A stretch of 64,000 nt of DNA from Neospora caninum Liverpool (Eukaryota; Apicomplexa; Conoidasida; Eucoccidiorida; Sarcocystidae): contig NC_018387.1 of the NCBI RefSeq assembly GCF_000208865.1, positions 1,426,001-1,490,000 of the forward strand. The letters are read 5' to 3'. Numbering within the stretch: the stretch's first letter is position 1; each line of letters opens with the position of its first letter. Of this stretch, positions 24,640 through 37,359 are shown piece after piece. The notes under the pieces are model-generated. The model was not told the origin of the DNA. It did no database searches and saw only the letters and a list, made by a program, of their open reading frames with translations. The position numbers and the translations under genes are program-made.

Positions 24640-27600
24640 TCATCCAAAGCGCTTTTCAATGTGATCCTTGATAGATGCGACGATGCTCAGCTGTTCAGCC
24701 TTAACACGCTTGTTGATCCAAGTCGGTACTGCATCTGCCTTCAAATCAGCCTGAGAAAGCGAAACAGAAAAATGCAGCCGACAGGGTAGAGAACCGCACG
24801 GGAGTTTTGCGGGTGCGTGCCTGACAACCTGGTGATACCGGGCTTCCTGGCGGCTTATAAAAAATGTTAGACAAGCCAACTCGGTCTAGGAAGTAAGTAT
24901 GTCGCTAGGGATGCGCGATTTCCTAGTACGAGGCACAAGGCCATTGGGTTTGGCTTCTATCTGCGTGCCATTCGTTTGCATGGGGCCATTTGGTGACAAT
25001 AGCAATCTTTTTAACTTCGCGATAGTTTGTTTTTCAACCTACCTGCGTGACAAAGGAGATTTGGATGGCTCCATTTGAGAGAAACTGCAAGTCGTAACCA
25101 CCTTTTAGGAAGGTAGCTCTAACGAATGTTCCAGCTCCTGATGGCCACAGATCAGCGGCGGCGGGCGCGTGAGGGTAATCCACGGAGCGCAATCCAAGGA
25201 TTATACGCGTCTCTGAGATCTGATAATGCACACCACAGACGGATAAAGTAAACATTGTCCTCGAAGTTTTGCTCATAACCGGACGGTAGTAGCTAAGAAG
25301 CAACTATAAGTCAATAAGCTGTCAGTAGGCATCCCCTACATTTCTTTTACAACGGCTGCACTGTCAAACAACCACAATTGACCACGGCAGAACGAAAACG
25401 GAAGCTCAAATGTACAATGACCCGGATGGAATATTCCTGTTCAGTCCGATCACTACTGAGTTACCATCTGAACAAGATGGCAGACTCTTAATGGGTCCTA
25501 CTCCATGGCATTCAAAGTGTCTCACGAAGGAACACCACCACACAGCGATGGTGTGGCGACCACCGGTGATTGGGACGAAGCCCTCGAGCTCTTCGCTGAT
25601 CCTCCGGTGACTTTCGCGTCGTTTTCTTACCTTTTTCTGATAACAGAGAAGCGTGAAGTCTCTGCCAGCGAAGCCCCACTGGCCCTTGAATGCATGATAT
25701 ACGATACGTGCTCCACACGGCAAATCGTCCAAGTTGACAGCTGTTCCCAAAGATATAGGGCACAAGGACAACAGAAACAACAGACAGAAATCGATAAGCA
25801 ACAAATGGGGACAGCGGAGATACACAGAGTTTGTTTGTTCCATTGCTCACGCCGATTGAGAGGAACGAATGTCCCCTCCACTAAACATTCGCGAAAACAG
25901 GCAGCGCTCCATGGAATGATCGGGGCGATGGAGAACGCACCCAGATGCGTCAGAGTTACCGTCCATTGAAAAGGCAATAATCAGAAGGATTCACTGCCAT
26001 TTACAACAACAAAGACACGGCTTGTGCTGGAGAAAAATGGTCCCCAATTCAGCCGCAGTGGCCCCGACAGCAGTTGGGACTATTGAGAGTGACTGCATCA
26101 GATTCAAATGCGTGGAGCTCAGCCTGCGGACGACGCGAGCAGTTCTAAGGGGCTGTGACCTGGGGGTAGCTAGTTGCCATTCACTTTTTTGTTTGCCGTG
26201 TTCCCGGTCAGTCTGCCGATCTCGCAACCACGAGTCGATTGTAAACTTTCCAACATTTCCCCTGACGTTGGTTTTCATGGCGCGTGTCAAAAAACCACCC
26301 GTGGATTCCTAGAACAGGATTTTCGGTCGGAGTCTTCCAAATGAATCTACAATTCCACAAGACGATTGAGAGTGCCTCACCTTTCAGGAGCTGAGGATCA
26401 AACTGCAGCTTGTTCTCTGGGTCTTTAAGGTAGTCGATGACCGTCTCCAGCGATATTCCAGCGTTGTTCAAGGTGATGACTCCCATTCCCACAACAGGCA
26501 ATTTTCGATCTGCCTCATCGTCTCTTTGGAAAATTCGGCTTCCACCTTTTCCCTTACTGACAGACCACCCTGCTGCTGACGGATCCGGTCCTAAGGCACT
26601 GTCAACGAGGTCTTTGACGGCTGAGACCGCCTGTTCACCCTGAAAAGCCGGAACGGAGGAAATGCACAAAAAAAAGGTACTTCAAAAGACTTAACTCCGT
26701 GTTTGAGAGCGAATTCCCCCAGCGCAGCTGCACACACAGCAGACAAGTGTAGACATACATTTCTACGTACAGGTGAACAGGAAATCTGATTCCGTACCCA
26801 CAATCGAGTAAACCCGCTGGCAATACACGGGCCTCTCTTCTTCACGTGATGTGATGTTGCGTCCCGTATAGATGCCTGACTGTCAAAGCCACTGGAGGCA
26901 AGGAACGAGAAACGAAAATCACGTCACATTTGGAGCGAGTGGATTCCCTCCGCTGGGCCACATCGTCAACAATTAAGTGCAGCAGTTACGGACATAGACA
27001 TCAGGCGAATACATCGTTTCCGCCGACGTTGTTACCAGGATTACCATTTGCAGAAACGGGTTCCCATCTTCTTCTCCGTCAGCGAGGCCTTCTCCGCCTC
27101 CAGGAGTTGCAGGCGACCTGGTGGAGCCTCCTGTAGAAATGCCCGGCTTTTCTACGCTACCCGCCGTGCCATGTTCTTGCTCGCCTCCAACTTTCTCTTC
27201 TGGCAATGAGGGCAGGTGCTGAGGGCCGAAAGAAAGACGCACGACGGATGGGAACAAAGATCGCATACTACTACGCGGAAGGCAGGTCAGTCGCTCGGTA
27301 CTGCGGGAGCCTTCAAAAAATCAGTTGGAGCGATACGATGACGCAGCTCTTGGTATACACTGGTACAGCCGTGAGAGGCTTTCGTGTGTGCGTCCTCGCC
27401 GACAGTATACTGGGTTCGATACCCACGGCCAATCCTGTTGCTGCTTCACGGAAATGACGCCGATTCGAAAAAAAACACTGACCGTCTCGTCCATGGGCGG
27501 GGGACCGCTGACACGGTCGAAATAGCGATTGACGATGACATCCTGAGCCAGATTGTCCTTGTGGAGCTGAGCTGTGTACCACAACTGGTCTTTGGTATGA

Positions 27601-29359
27601 TCTTCCTGAAGGACGAAAGACAGCAGAGAAGAGCCGAGCCTTCTTTTCCAAGCTGTGGTACCAAGCTTGTCGCCGCGTACGTTTCGTCAGGACTAAGAAT
27701 TCACTGTTCGTCATAGGGCCGAGAGGACACCAACGCGAACTATGCCATGCTATCCTGCCTCCTTTTCTGTGAGAGGTAAAGCAGCTGTATGAACCGACCG
27801 AGGGGAATCAGTCTTTGCAAAAAATCAGTGCCACACACGACTAAGACCATTACCGGATCGCCGCTGTCGTTGACGATACGACGCGTTTCGTACAGAGTTG
27901 CGTTTAAGCCATCATTTCTCTGAACTGTCTTCAGGACAGACCCCTCCAGCCGCGTCGACGACTTCCACGCCCCTCCTGCGTCCTCGTCGCTCTGCTCCAC
28001 CCCCAGACCGCTGAGATTCAGGTGGATGGTCTGTAGACGTTTTCCACAGAAGAGACAACAGCACATGCAGAGCTATGCATCAGCATTAAGGTCAACTCGA
28101 TGATTACACCCATGATTCATATGCGCTTCACTCCGCCGATAGCTGCCTGTGTAAGACCCTGTGTCCAACGGTAAGGCCGTGCGGAGACCTCAAAAAATGT
28201 TCAAATGAAGGCCGACGGTCTAAAAAGCTGGACACCACCACCATGGACAAGGCAGTTATATCTACCAAACCCGTTTGCGGCTTTATATCTCCTCTGCAGG
28301 ACTCCTCGTTAAATTTGATTTCGAATTTTCAACATTTTGCATTGGGACTGGACACAAACGTCTGGAAAATATTACATACATCTGAAGATTTCCCTTCTGA
28401 TGAAGAGGTGTCCCAACCTATCCAACTCGGGTCGTCTGATGGGATAGTCTTGAAAGCGTCCTACCTTTGTGAGACCAGCTGTAAGAGTCGTGGCGACGCT
28501 CAGTTCATTCTTGTCTTCATCGTAGTCATATGTCAACTGAGGCGTAAATTTCTCGACGGCCTGGCGCACTACCCAGGGGATGCCCAGATGCTGGGTCAGG
28601 GGGCTCATACTTTCGGACTTGCTTCGGTTGAAGAGCCATTCACCAAGGAACTGGTTGACCCGCTGAAAAAAAATAAACCGCGTTTGCTCCCGATGGGAAC
28701 CAAGCCACGTAAGTGCTGAGACAGGGCAGGACGAACTGCGCTGAAGCAATCAAAAGTCTCATTGGGAGGCCGTTCCTGCGTTGCTGGAAGACATTCCTCC
28801 TTGCCTCTCCTGGCGTACAACGACCCTGCGGCAGTTCCCGTTCCGCTTACAGACACAGGCGAGCAAGTGTAGTTTTTGGCTCGGCTTCAACGCAAATAAG
28901 CTGCGCAGCTTAACCCTCAAGAGTAGCGCATGTCGCAGCAAAGCTTGTAGGCCGTAGTGCCCCCACGAAGTGTCAACCTTCTAAGCGTCACCCTGTATCC
29001 AGCTTTTTCAGCGATATCTCTGCGCAGCTTCCCCTACCTTTTTGATATCTTCCGGGCGTTCCCTTAGCGGTGTTTCAGGAGCTGAGGACGGTGGGGCCAC
29101 AGTCGTCAAGGCAGTGCTTCCTGGTCCGCGGGGAAGAGACGCTATGTACTGATCAGTCGCCGCCGACTGAAGGCCACAAGCGGGAGAACAAGCAAAACAG
29201 ACACAAATATGGCGCCTCCAGAAAAGCTTCAGGGACGAGCGGAAGAACACACAGTGTACGGCCCCGCTGGTAGGGCACTCCGTCTTCACCAGAGCCTTCC
29301 GCTACACGTTTAAGAAGATGAAATCTTACTCTAAAGGTGCCCGACATCGGAGCTGTCAT
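24640..29359 (-). CDS. FABP-like (calycin) plus START domain lipid-transfer protein, 495 aa
   Basis: START domains form a cavity that carries one phospholipid, sterol or fatty acid between membranes. Exons on the minus strand: 29359-29330, 29166-29038, 28662-28465, 28030-27854, 27605-27483, 27218-27045, 26639-26381, 25740-25631, 25219-25043 and 24750-24640; every junction is GT-AG and in phase. Residues 1-53 are a Pro/Thr-rich leader without a signal peptide. Residues 54-219 resemble a fatty-acid-binding protein (LTQHLGIPWVVRQAVEKFTP, WKSSTRLEGSVLKTVQRNDG, YETRRIV, then a final beta strand). Residues 220-277 are a Gly/Thr/Ser linker. Residues 278-495 are a START domain: GMGVITLNNAGISLETVIDY, LDDLPCGARIVYHAFKGQW, RDFTLLCYQKK, RIILGLRSVDYPHAP, a GAIQISFVTQAD strand and the closing amphipathic helix PTWINKRVKAEQL. 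A cytosolic protein is inferred. The CDS starts 142 bp after the upstream multi-pass gene ends. START assignment is firm; the FABP assignment rests on pattern. Confidence 0.88.
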
Positions 29360-29501
29360 CCTGGCAGGGCTTTCATGTGTGTGGCGGGGAAAGAAGACAA
29401 AACATCGTGGTAGGATACAGGCAACACAAATCAGAAGTAGTGCAGTGGCTTAGAGCTTAAAAGGCAAGACTGGAGTCAAGCAAAAGCCCGAGAAAACTGA
29501 T

Positions 29502-32500
29502 CTACAGGGGGCTCGCCTCACAAGCTGCCTGGTGTTGACGTGAGGCACGGCCTCGTCTGTTTTTCCGTGAGCGTCTTCTTCTTCCTTGATCTCCGCGTGA
29601 GCAGCGAGACCGAAGACCGTCAGAGTCATTTTCTGAAGCACTGCTGCCTCGAAGAGGCTTGGGGGTATTCGGCCACCTCGTGCGCCCCGTTGAGTCGTTG
29701 GAGGGGAGAGAATAAGAAGAGACGGGAAGAAACAACGGAGACATCGAGTGACGAAGGGAAGAGGAGGCGACGCCGGCCCGACAACACTTGGAAGGCCAAC
29801 CACACGGCAGGTCAGGGGAGTGACTTCTTCCGCCTAAGGCACACACGACCACGTAGCCAGGTAGCGACACAGCATAGAAAGAAGTAAAGGTCTTCTGAAG
29901 AGGCTGTGACGCCTGAAACATGCCTAGCCACAACGAGCACTACGGTTAGCGCTTCCGCCTGCTTCACGTTCTCGGTTACAGATTCATGCTCTGCGCATCA
30001 ACTGTTTGCAGCCAAACAGAGAGGGCGAGAAGCGCATGAAAGAAAAACAGAAATGCACATAGCCCCTCGTATTCAGTGTGGTTATCTGATCAACACACCA
30101 AACTTGAAGGGAACCATGGGGGAAGGTAACAGCAGCCTAACAAAAACAGTGGTACGGACAGTTTGTCGAGCTCATCAACGCATGCGGGGATCCACAAAGA
30201 TGTGTACAAAACATACGTATGCATGTACCGACGAATAATCACGCACGCGACGAAGGAATCGACACGTGACGATGACTTTCGGGACTACGACAGCTGCAGC
30301 GGGTTCAAACCCCCCCCAGCGGACATTCCACTCATTCTCCAAGATGGCGTTCCCCCTTCTTGAGTGATGCTTTCATCGACTAAAGCGCCCTACCTCGTTG
30401 CGCTGCACAGCAAATCCGAATTCGTGCGCACTCAAATCACGCTCAGCCATCTCGAGAACAAGCCTGAGCTGAAAATGACCATCGACAGAAATCCCAAAAG
30501 AAAGGGGAACATGTGTCCCCATCGGGCGTAAATAATGGCGAAACGACGCCTCCGCCAGAACCCAAGAAGCGGGAGAAACAGAGACAGCTGAGGCCGCTGA
30601 GAACGAGAGAGTAGGGCCGCGCGCGTCTCCCACCACACTCGTTCCCCTCCCTCTATATCGGCAGTGATTCGAGCAGCCAGGCCGGGAGAGAACAGCAAAG
30701 GGTGTCAGCGACATCTGATAACGACAGCACAAGTATTAGGCATGCATAACGCCGGACGAGCCCGTACAAAGAAGAAGAAAAGAAGGGCCCTGCCTGGGAA
30801 CAACGAGAACACGCACCTTCGAAGTGGTTGACGGGACAGCCCAGGAGACGAAGGAGAGAAGCACGGCTAGAATCGTCGCCTGCAGAGCCTGGGAGGACCA
30901 CCCAGAAAACGGTTCTTCTCCCTGTGCTCCCCGTTCCGTCCCAGCGACACGAAGACTGTTGATCTGGCCTATCCCCCCGACTGAGCCGGTTTCTCCCGAC
31001 GCGCGCACCGCGACGTGCGGGTGGGAAAGAGTGACGGCGAAAAAGGTGGACGAGGCCACTGCGGCGAGAAGAAGGGTCAGCTGGCTACCCAGGATAGGCA
31101 CCCAAAGATCCAGAAAATCAGCAAAAGATTTCCCGCTGCCACTGAAGCTCCTGCGGGAGGAGAGTTGTTCGTGGTCGGCGCGGATCGAGAGGAGGAGGAT
31201 CGCCACGAGAGAGAGAACAAGAAAGGGAAGAAGGACGCCGTGAATTGCGGCGAGAGGAAGAAGAAGGAGAAGAACAAATGCTCGACGATACAATGGACCA
31301 AAGGCGAATGGATGGAGGGAGGCCTGGAACTGCGGAGTGAGAGACCGACATGCTGAAGAATCGAGGAATGGCAGAGAAGGGACCCTCTTACAGAACCGCC
31401 CGAAACAGAGGCGACAAAGAAGAGAATCGAGAATGCAAGCAAAGACGAAAACCAGAAGGGATGTCGACGGAGGAATCTGCAGCGCTTGATCCGTGAGGAG
31501 AAGAACCAAGAGGGAAAAGACCGAGAAGAAGAGTGACGAGACCTCCAGATAGGATTTGATGACAGCGTCTGCACCATACAAGAATCGGGGGGGAAGGCAC
31601 ACCAAGGGAACATGGGAGGCTGTCTCTAGAAAAGAGTGTTTTCGCCGTGTGCCAGTAAATGCCAGAATCGAAATGCAGTGTCGAAATGCGGCATCCTATA
31701 TCGAAAGAGCTTACCACACGTAGACCAAAGACGGAAACATATAAAGGGATACGGCAAGTCCCCCATCACGGCCCGGGCAAGGTGCCAAAAGGCAACCCGC
31801 AGCCTGACGCCAGCGCAGGACCCGAAAGCGCCCCGTTCGAATGGAGACACTCACCTGACCTGTTTGCGAACAAGGACTAAACGCTGAGGGTCGTCGATTC
31901 GACTGCACTGGACTACACGCCTTACCAGGTTGTCTGACAGAATGATCGGTTCCATCGTCTGTCCTTTCGTAGCTCGACTCTGTCTCGACACCCAAAGGGG
32001 CGGACGACGGGTGACGAATGCCGACTAGCTTCCTGCTCATCCAGGAGGACCAGCAGGCTACCAACCGGCCCACAGAAAGGAAGAACAGTGCGAGCAGCAG
32101 AAGAGGGACATTCTCGACAAGCCCGCAAAGAATCTGTGCCACATAGATGGACCCCTGGAATCGGCCGGAAGAGCCCGCGGCACCAGTGTACGGCAGGGCA
32201 ACAGAAACGGAAGGGAAAGCCGAAGAGAGACAAACGGAGTCGACACCAGAATCCACCATGGGGCGGGACGGGCACGCGCAGCTGGAAAAACTCAGGTAGC
32301 TCGGCAAGGAGCGCCAACCCAGAAGAGGAAATTGAACGAGGACGGGTCTCAGCACCATTCCGACCGCTGGGATGTCCAGTGGAACAGGAGGCAGGAAGAA
32401 GTCGAGCCCGGTAAGGCACAACGCGACGAGAACAAGATGCAAGCAAATGTACAGTCCGAGCCGCGTTGCACTCGTTGTCGACCAGAACCTGAAGCAGGAG

Positions 32501-35500
32501 CAGGGTACACAAAGGAACGATCTACAAGTTCTCAAATACCCAAAGCTGTGCTTTCGCGTAAGCATGTCTATTGAAGAATCCAGTAACAATACGTCGAAGT
32601 ACAACACACCGCACATCCTCGAGACAAAACGTACACCTAGAATATGCATTGGCGAGTCCCGGTACGAGGGAACATGCGGGCGGGACAGCCAGTGGCTACA
32701 GTGCCTAAAGCAGTGAGGAAACTATGGCTGAATGGGAATACTAAGGGAAAACATGGGACTGGTGTTTCAAGCACCACCATCTGGACAGTGAGCACTTTTG
32801 AGACAACTTTTGTTCCTCAACCGGCGTCGCCATTTAGCAAGTGTTCGGCCCACTTACGGAGAGCTCGCTCGAGGAGAGAAGACCGGGTCTGCGTTTTCCC
32901 TTGTTTCAATCCCGCCATCCGCCAGCCCCCTGATTACTGGAACCGTTCCTGCCGCTGGCCCAGAAACAGAGGACGAGCACTCAGCATGATGGTTGTGAGG
33001 AGCGGGTCCCACTGAATTGTTCACGACTGAAGTCGAACGGGATGTTTGTTTTAGGAAAGCTCGACGAAACAAAGGGTGGGCCGCGAAGGAGAGCCTTTCC
33101 GAGGGAGACGCCGCGAAGGTTAGGAGAGCCTCGACCTTCTGGCGAAGCACGTGCACCGGCCACTCGAAGAAGAGCAGCGAGGAGAAGGGCGAAGTAGATG
33201 AAAGGGACGAAGATGACGACGCGAAAGAGGCGAAGGGAGGGAGACTAGGCAAACCAAGAGTGTACCGGAAAACGGGGACCTGAGCACAGAAACAGACACA
33301 AGACAGCTTTTGAACAGGATGACACAACAGCAAGGTATGAACACCCAAAGGGTGTGGGGAAACGGAGAAACACTTCAGGTGCCTTCCGTTAAACTCCTCT
33401 ATGGAGAAGCCGACAACTAGACGGTATACGAGTGGATCCCCCCAAGCTGATTCATGCACAGAAACATTTCCCGATCCACCGCCAACCTGATGTAAACTGT
33501 GACTGATATGCCCCCCCACCTATGCCATGAGGGATATCTCTCACGTTGGACAGGAGCGCCGTCGCGCCTCCCATTATTCTCCAGTCCCGTTCCCTGGCTT
33601 GGCCGTATACGTTCCCCTGTCCCTCCTTTCCCTCTCGGATGCACTTTACTGTTTCGGCCTTCCATCCGTTCACTTCTTCCCGCACGCTGCTCACAATGGC
33701 TGAAAGGCGCCGGAGCTGGGACAGCAGCACGAGGCAAACGGCAATTCCGATAAAGCCTCGAACTGCCCTCGACGCGTCCACCACTCCAAGAAGCACTTCT
33801 GCCACCGTCAGCGCCGCCGCCGATGCAGCTCGGACACTCGCCCCCCCAGCACCAGAAGAAAGTGCAGCCGCTGCATCTGAGGCGCCCGGGCGCGGTGTCG
33901 ACTCTCTTGCGGCGGCTGTCAGCAGAGGCCACAGCGAGGGAACGGCCCAGCGGAGAACTCTCTCCCCCAGGGAAAGCAAAAGAAGGAAGACGAGGAGACG
34001 ACGAAGCCAGCGGACAAAGAGAGAGAAAGCCGCAGCTGGATAACCGAAATACGCAGCCTGAAGGAAAAAAAGCCCAGATCGGTCGACGCGGCAAGATCCA
34101 CATAACGAACCAAAACCCGATGGAGAAGGGGACGTGAGACCGAAAAACGTGAGTAGCAACAGGCAGATGCGGAACGGCAAAAGCATCGCGGCTAAAGGAC
34201 GAATAAAGGTAACTGGAGGTGGTGTTACAGGTGGAACGCGCCTTGACGGATTGCGCGATCTACGGCATTGGGTAAAAGAAGCACATGCGGCGAAGAACTC
34301 CAGTTCCCATTATTGTCGCAGCCGAAGGAGTCGACGAGTTAAACGAGCACATCGTCTCCGCAGCCGCCACAAACGAGCGCACTCGGAACTAGCACAGCTG
34401 CGCGACGGAACCATAGCACCGGTGTTTTGAGAGTTCCTCCACTGCAGAGACAGAGAGGGAGAAGTAAAAACCTACAACCAGGACGTCGTAGGACGCGGCA
34501 GACGTGACCGCGAGAGGACGACACAGTGGCGACGAAGCGCCGCCTTTTGCAGCAGTCTGGCGTCTGCGACAAAAACAGTTTTGGAAGCCTCCAGACCACC
34601 AGGGAGCTTTCGCCTGGAGCACTGCCAGCAGCCGCGGCTGATGCAGCGGGAGGAAATCCTCCACGACGCCTGCTGCGATACAAACCTCCAGCACGCTCAG
34701 GCCCTGTGGGTAAAGGACCGGAACGAGCAATTCGGCAGCAAGTGAACACACACGGAACTAGCGTCAGTGGCGACGCGAACCCTGAGGAATACCAAAGTAC
34801 AGACACCTGGGAGCGCGGCAGCGTATTCGAGCCGTGCAAAAAGGACAGGAAGCTCAAAGATGCGCGAGAATGCGCCAACGGGGAAACCCCCGCGAAGGCG
34901 CCTTCCCAGGGGAACGCCGGCCACTGGCGTGGAGCGCGCAAAGTTTCCCGGCCAAGTGCAAACAATTCAAAACACGGTAGCGGCAGCGCCTCCTTCTGTT
35001 GCCTCCATGGAGGCAAAGCAGTGGCGCAGTGCAGCGTGAACAGGGCGTGGCTCTTGATTCTTTTGGTACTCCCACGCGTCTCTTCCCCAAGCCAGCGAAA
35101 GGATACTGTGCGACCGCATCACTTCCCTTACTTGCAAGCTCGGATAAGGAGCATCGGCGCCAAATCGCATGGCGAAAAGCTCGGATCTCATCAACTCGAT
35201 CGCTTCATTTGGAGTCAGAAACAAGCGCGAATCTTTTCTGGAAAAAAGGAACACCGTAGAGAAAAAAGTGTCGCAGCCGGCAGAACAACTTGGAACTTGG
35301 AACAAGAACAAAATGTCGACCTCGGCCTGCCCTCTATTCATACGCATATATATTTGCAATGGCGGTATACATATACCTTCACACAGGGATGCACAAACCC
35401 ATACATGTGCATCCCGAGAGGGACGTCACAGGAAGAATGGACAGGAGTGGGTAGCCCACGAAGATTCACGAAAGAGACAGACCCGCTGGCCTGAATGTGG

Positions 35501-37359
35501 GGGGGGGGGGGGGCATTCCTTTCCGTCGTTTCCACGACGCTTTTAGCTTGCGATTGCTCGCCGACGCCACTGCCCTTCCCTGTTTTTCGTCATATGGATA
35601 TATATGTATATGGATATATATGGAGATATATGGAGATATGTGGATAAACAAGTGAGAGATACAAGAAGGGACAGATGCAGAACGAAGGATCGGTGAGAGA
35701 CGGCGTACCTGCCCCCTTTGAAAAAAGCTCTACAGGCCGATCTATACGGAGCGAAGAAGACGCCGTCGCCAGTGAGCTTCAAGCCGCCCACTTCCTCGAG
35801 AACTAGAAGCAGTTTCTCTGTGTCCGCGGTCACGACCACGAATTTTCTTTTGCTGCCATCGCAAGACGACGATCCAGGGAACAGGAGCCGGCTTAAGGGG
35901 AACGCTGAAGCCACTCTTGCGCCAAACGGTTTCCTTGACTCTCGGCTGCTTTCTTCGAGTTCAGAGACCATTCGAAGCACAGGGTGGCCTCTCAGTTTGT
36001 TTACAAGGTACTGTTGAAGACGAAGGAGCACAGCATTCTCTGAGCCCATCAGCTCGTGCGATTCGTCGCGAACGGCGGAGCCTACGCACCGCAGCACGAG
36101 CAACAACTGACTTGGACTGTTCGGGGAATTACGGGGGCTGCGGTCCCCCGGGGGCGGCGTGGCCGCTTTGGAAGCGACGGAATGAGACATACGCCTGCCA
36201 CACACACTTGGGGCGGGGGAGAGGAGCGAGGACGAAGACGCCGAGGAGAGCTTCCTTTGACCGACACCGTCCCCGTCAAGAAACGGTTTCTTTTCCTCGC
36301 GAGCGTGGGCAGACAGCTGCGGAACTGCGGCTCCGACGGGTGGAGAGAAGAAGGGGAAAACGCGTTGACTCAGGAAAGCTGGAAGCTGAAACTTTGAAGG
36401 GAAACATAAAGGGGTGGACATGCAGGGCGTGTGAGACTGCAGCGAAGAAGATGACCCCGTTCGCCGCAGAGAATTTCCTGCCGGATGCGGCCAGGAGGAC
36501 GACGGCGAGCCCCGGCGTCGCATCTGAGGAGCACCGCAGGCACAGCCACGAAAGACACCGAGACGCAAATGAGAGCAGGAGGAACCCGTAGCCTAGCAAA
36601 CGAAAACAACAAGCGAAAAGTGCGTAACCGCAACAACTGCAAGGGGCATCGAGATGTCCTCTGAGCGGGCGTGGAAGGTATCCGCCAGCGGTATCTCCGC
36701 GTCCACCACATGTATACGTGTGCACACGTGTACTATCCACAAACAGATGCAGCTCTCTATGTAAAAGACCCCTGGCTCCTCCGCTCTAGCCGGGAGGTAC
36801 ACGCTGCACGGGTAAAATCCCCGTCGTTCGTCCCTGGAACTTTTCTCCTGTGTTCGAAGCCGTTTCCCCACCCCAACGCTTGCGCAAAGAATTACTGTCT
36901 TGATAGCGTGGATCGACATGGTGGATGGTTTACAAGGGAGCAGCAGCGCGGTTCCGACTGCTGAACGCTGTAACACGACGGAGGATAATTAGTCAAACAC
37001 CAGCATTCGGCTGCCTTTTCACGCTCAAAAACGTCGCCTGTGATGCACATTACTCGTGCCGCTCAGTTAGCACGGTGAAACAGATAAGACATGGTAAGAG
37101 ACGCCGAGTCAGCGTGCTTGCGAGACACAGCTACAGTTGAAGCACTTACTGTCAGACCGGACAGTGAGGATTCTTGGCCAAGGGCGTTGCCAGCCCCGTG
37201 TTGCCGTTGCTGGACGTAGAGCATCTGCTCCTGGAGTTGCTGCTGTTGCCAGAGCTGTGCCTGATACCGCTTCAGCTCCACCTGCTGACGGCGCACGAGG
37301 TCGAGCAACTCGCTCAGCTGCTGCTGCATCGTTTCTGAACTTTCGTCACCCGCCTCCAT
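29502..37359 (-). CDS. Large multi-pass membrane protein of unknown function, about 1273 aa
   Basis: I do not recognise the family. Exons on the minus strand: 37359-37150, 36316-35709, 35237-35132, 34703-34476, 34057-33650, 33279-32858, 32281-31926, 31568-30817, 30714-30394 and 29912-29502. All ten join with GT-AG junctions and matching phase (3822 nt). Residues 1-70 are a Gln-rich coiled coil (LVRRQQVELKRYQAQLWQQQ). Residues 71-384 are mostly soluble, with KRKFVVVTADTEKLLLVLEE, PYRSACRAFFKGG and LFLTPNEAIELMRSELFAMR. Hydrophobic helices follow: LLVFLLLLSLG near residue 405, GFIGIAVCLVLL near 480, NVPLLLLALFFLSVGRLVAC near 735, then at least five in the 752-nt exon (for example FVLLLLLPLAAIHGVLLPFL and ATILAVLLSFVSWAV). 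The C-terminus is soluble and ends in an Arg-rich tail (GRRRRSRKNRRGRASRQ). No signal peptide precedes the coiled coil, so the N-terminus is probably cytosolic. The extent of exon 30714-30394 is the least certain; a shorter form starting at 30465 also keeps phase. Confidence 0.75.
35499..35513. repeat. Poly-G tract in an intron of the multi-pass gene
   Basis: Fifteen consecutive G on the plus strand, within the intron between exons 36316-35709 and 35237-35132. It could form a G-rich structure and is a likely site of sequencing slippage. Confidence 0.85.
35592..35645. repeat. Degenerate TATGGATATA repeat in an intron
   Basis: An imperfect array of TATGGATA and TATGGAGA units of about ten bases. 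It lies in the same intron as the nearby poly-G tract. Confidence 0.8.

Noticed and set aside
27411..27430. tRNA T-arm-like GGGTTCGATACCC
   Set aside because: No matching acceptor stem or anticodon arm is found 50-70 bases upstream; it lies in an intron of the START gene.
29458..29641. Alternative frame at the multi-pass 3' end (MTLTVFGLAAHAEIKEEEDA)
   Set aside because: It cannot be reached in phase from exon 30714-30394 by a good acceptor, whereas the frame starting at 29912 can.
30298..30322. GGGTTCAAACCCCC resembling a tRNA T-arm
   Set aside because: The stem has a mismatch and the upstream 60 bases do not fold into the other arms.
34339..35016. 225-codon minus-strand frame over the multi-pass gene
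   Set aside because: It is out of frame with exon 34703-34476, whose splice sites and phase fit its neighbours.
36276..36740. Hydrophobic minus-strand frame that looks like a membrane segment
   Set aside because: The true exon of the multi-pass gene (36316-35709) uses another frame with a polypyrimidine tract just upstream; the hydrophobicity comes from that pyrimidine-rich tract.
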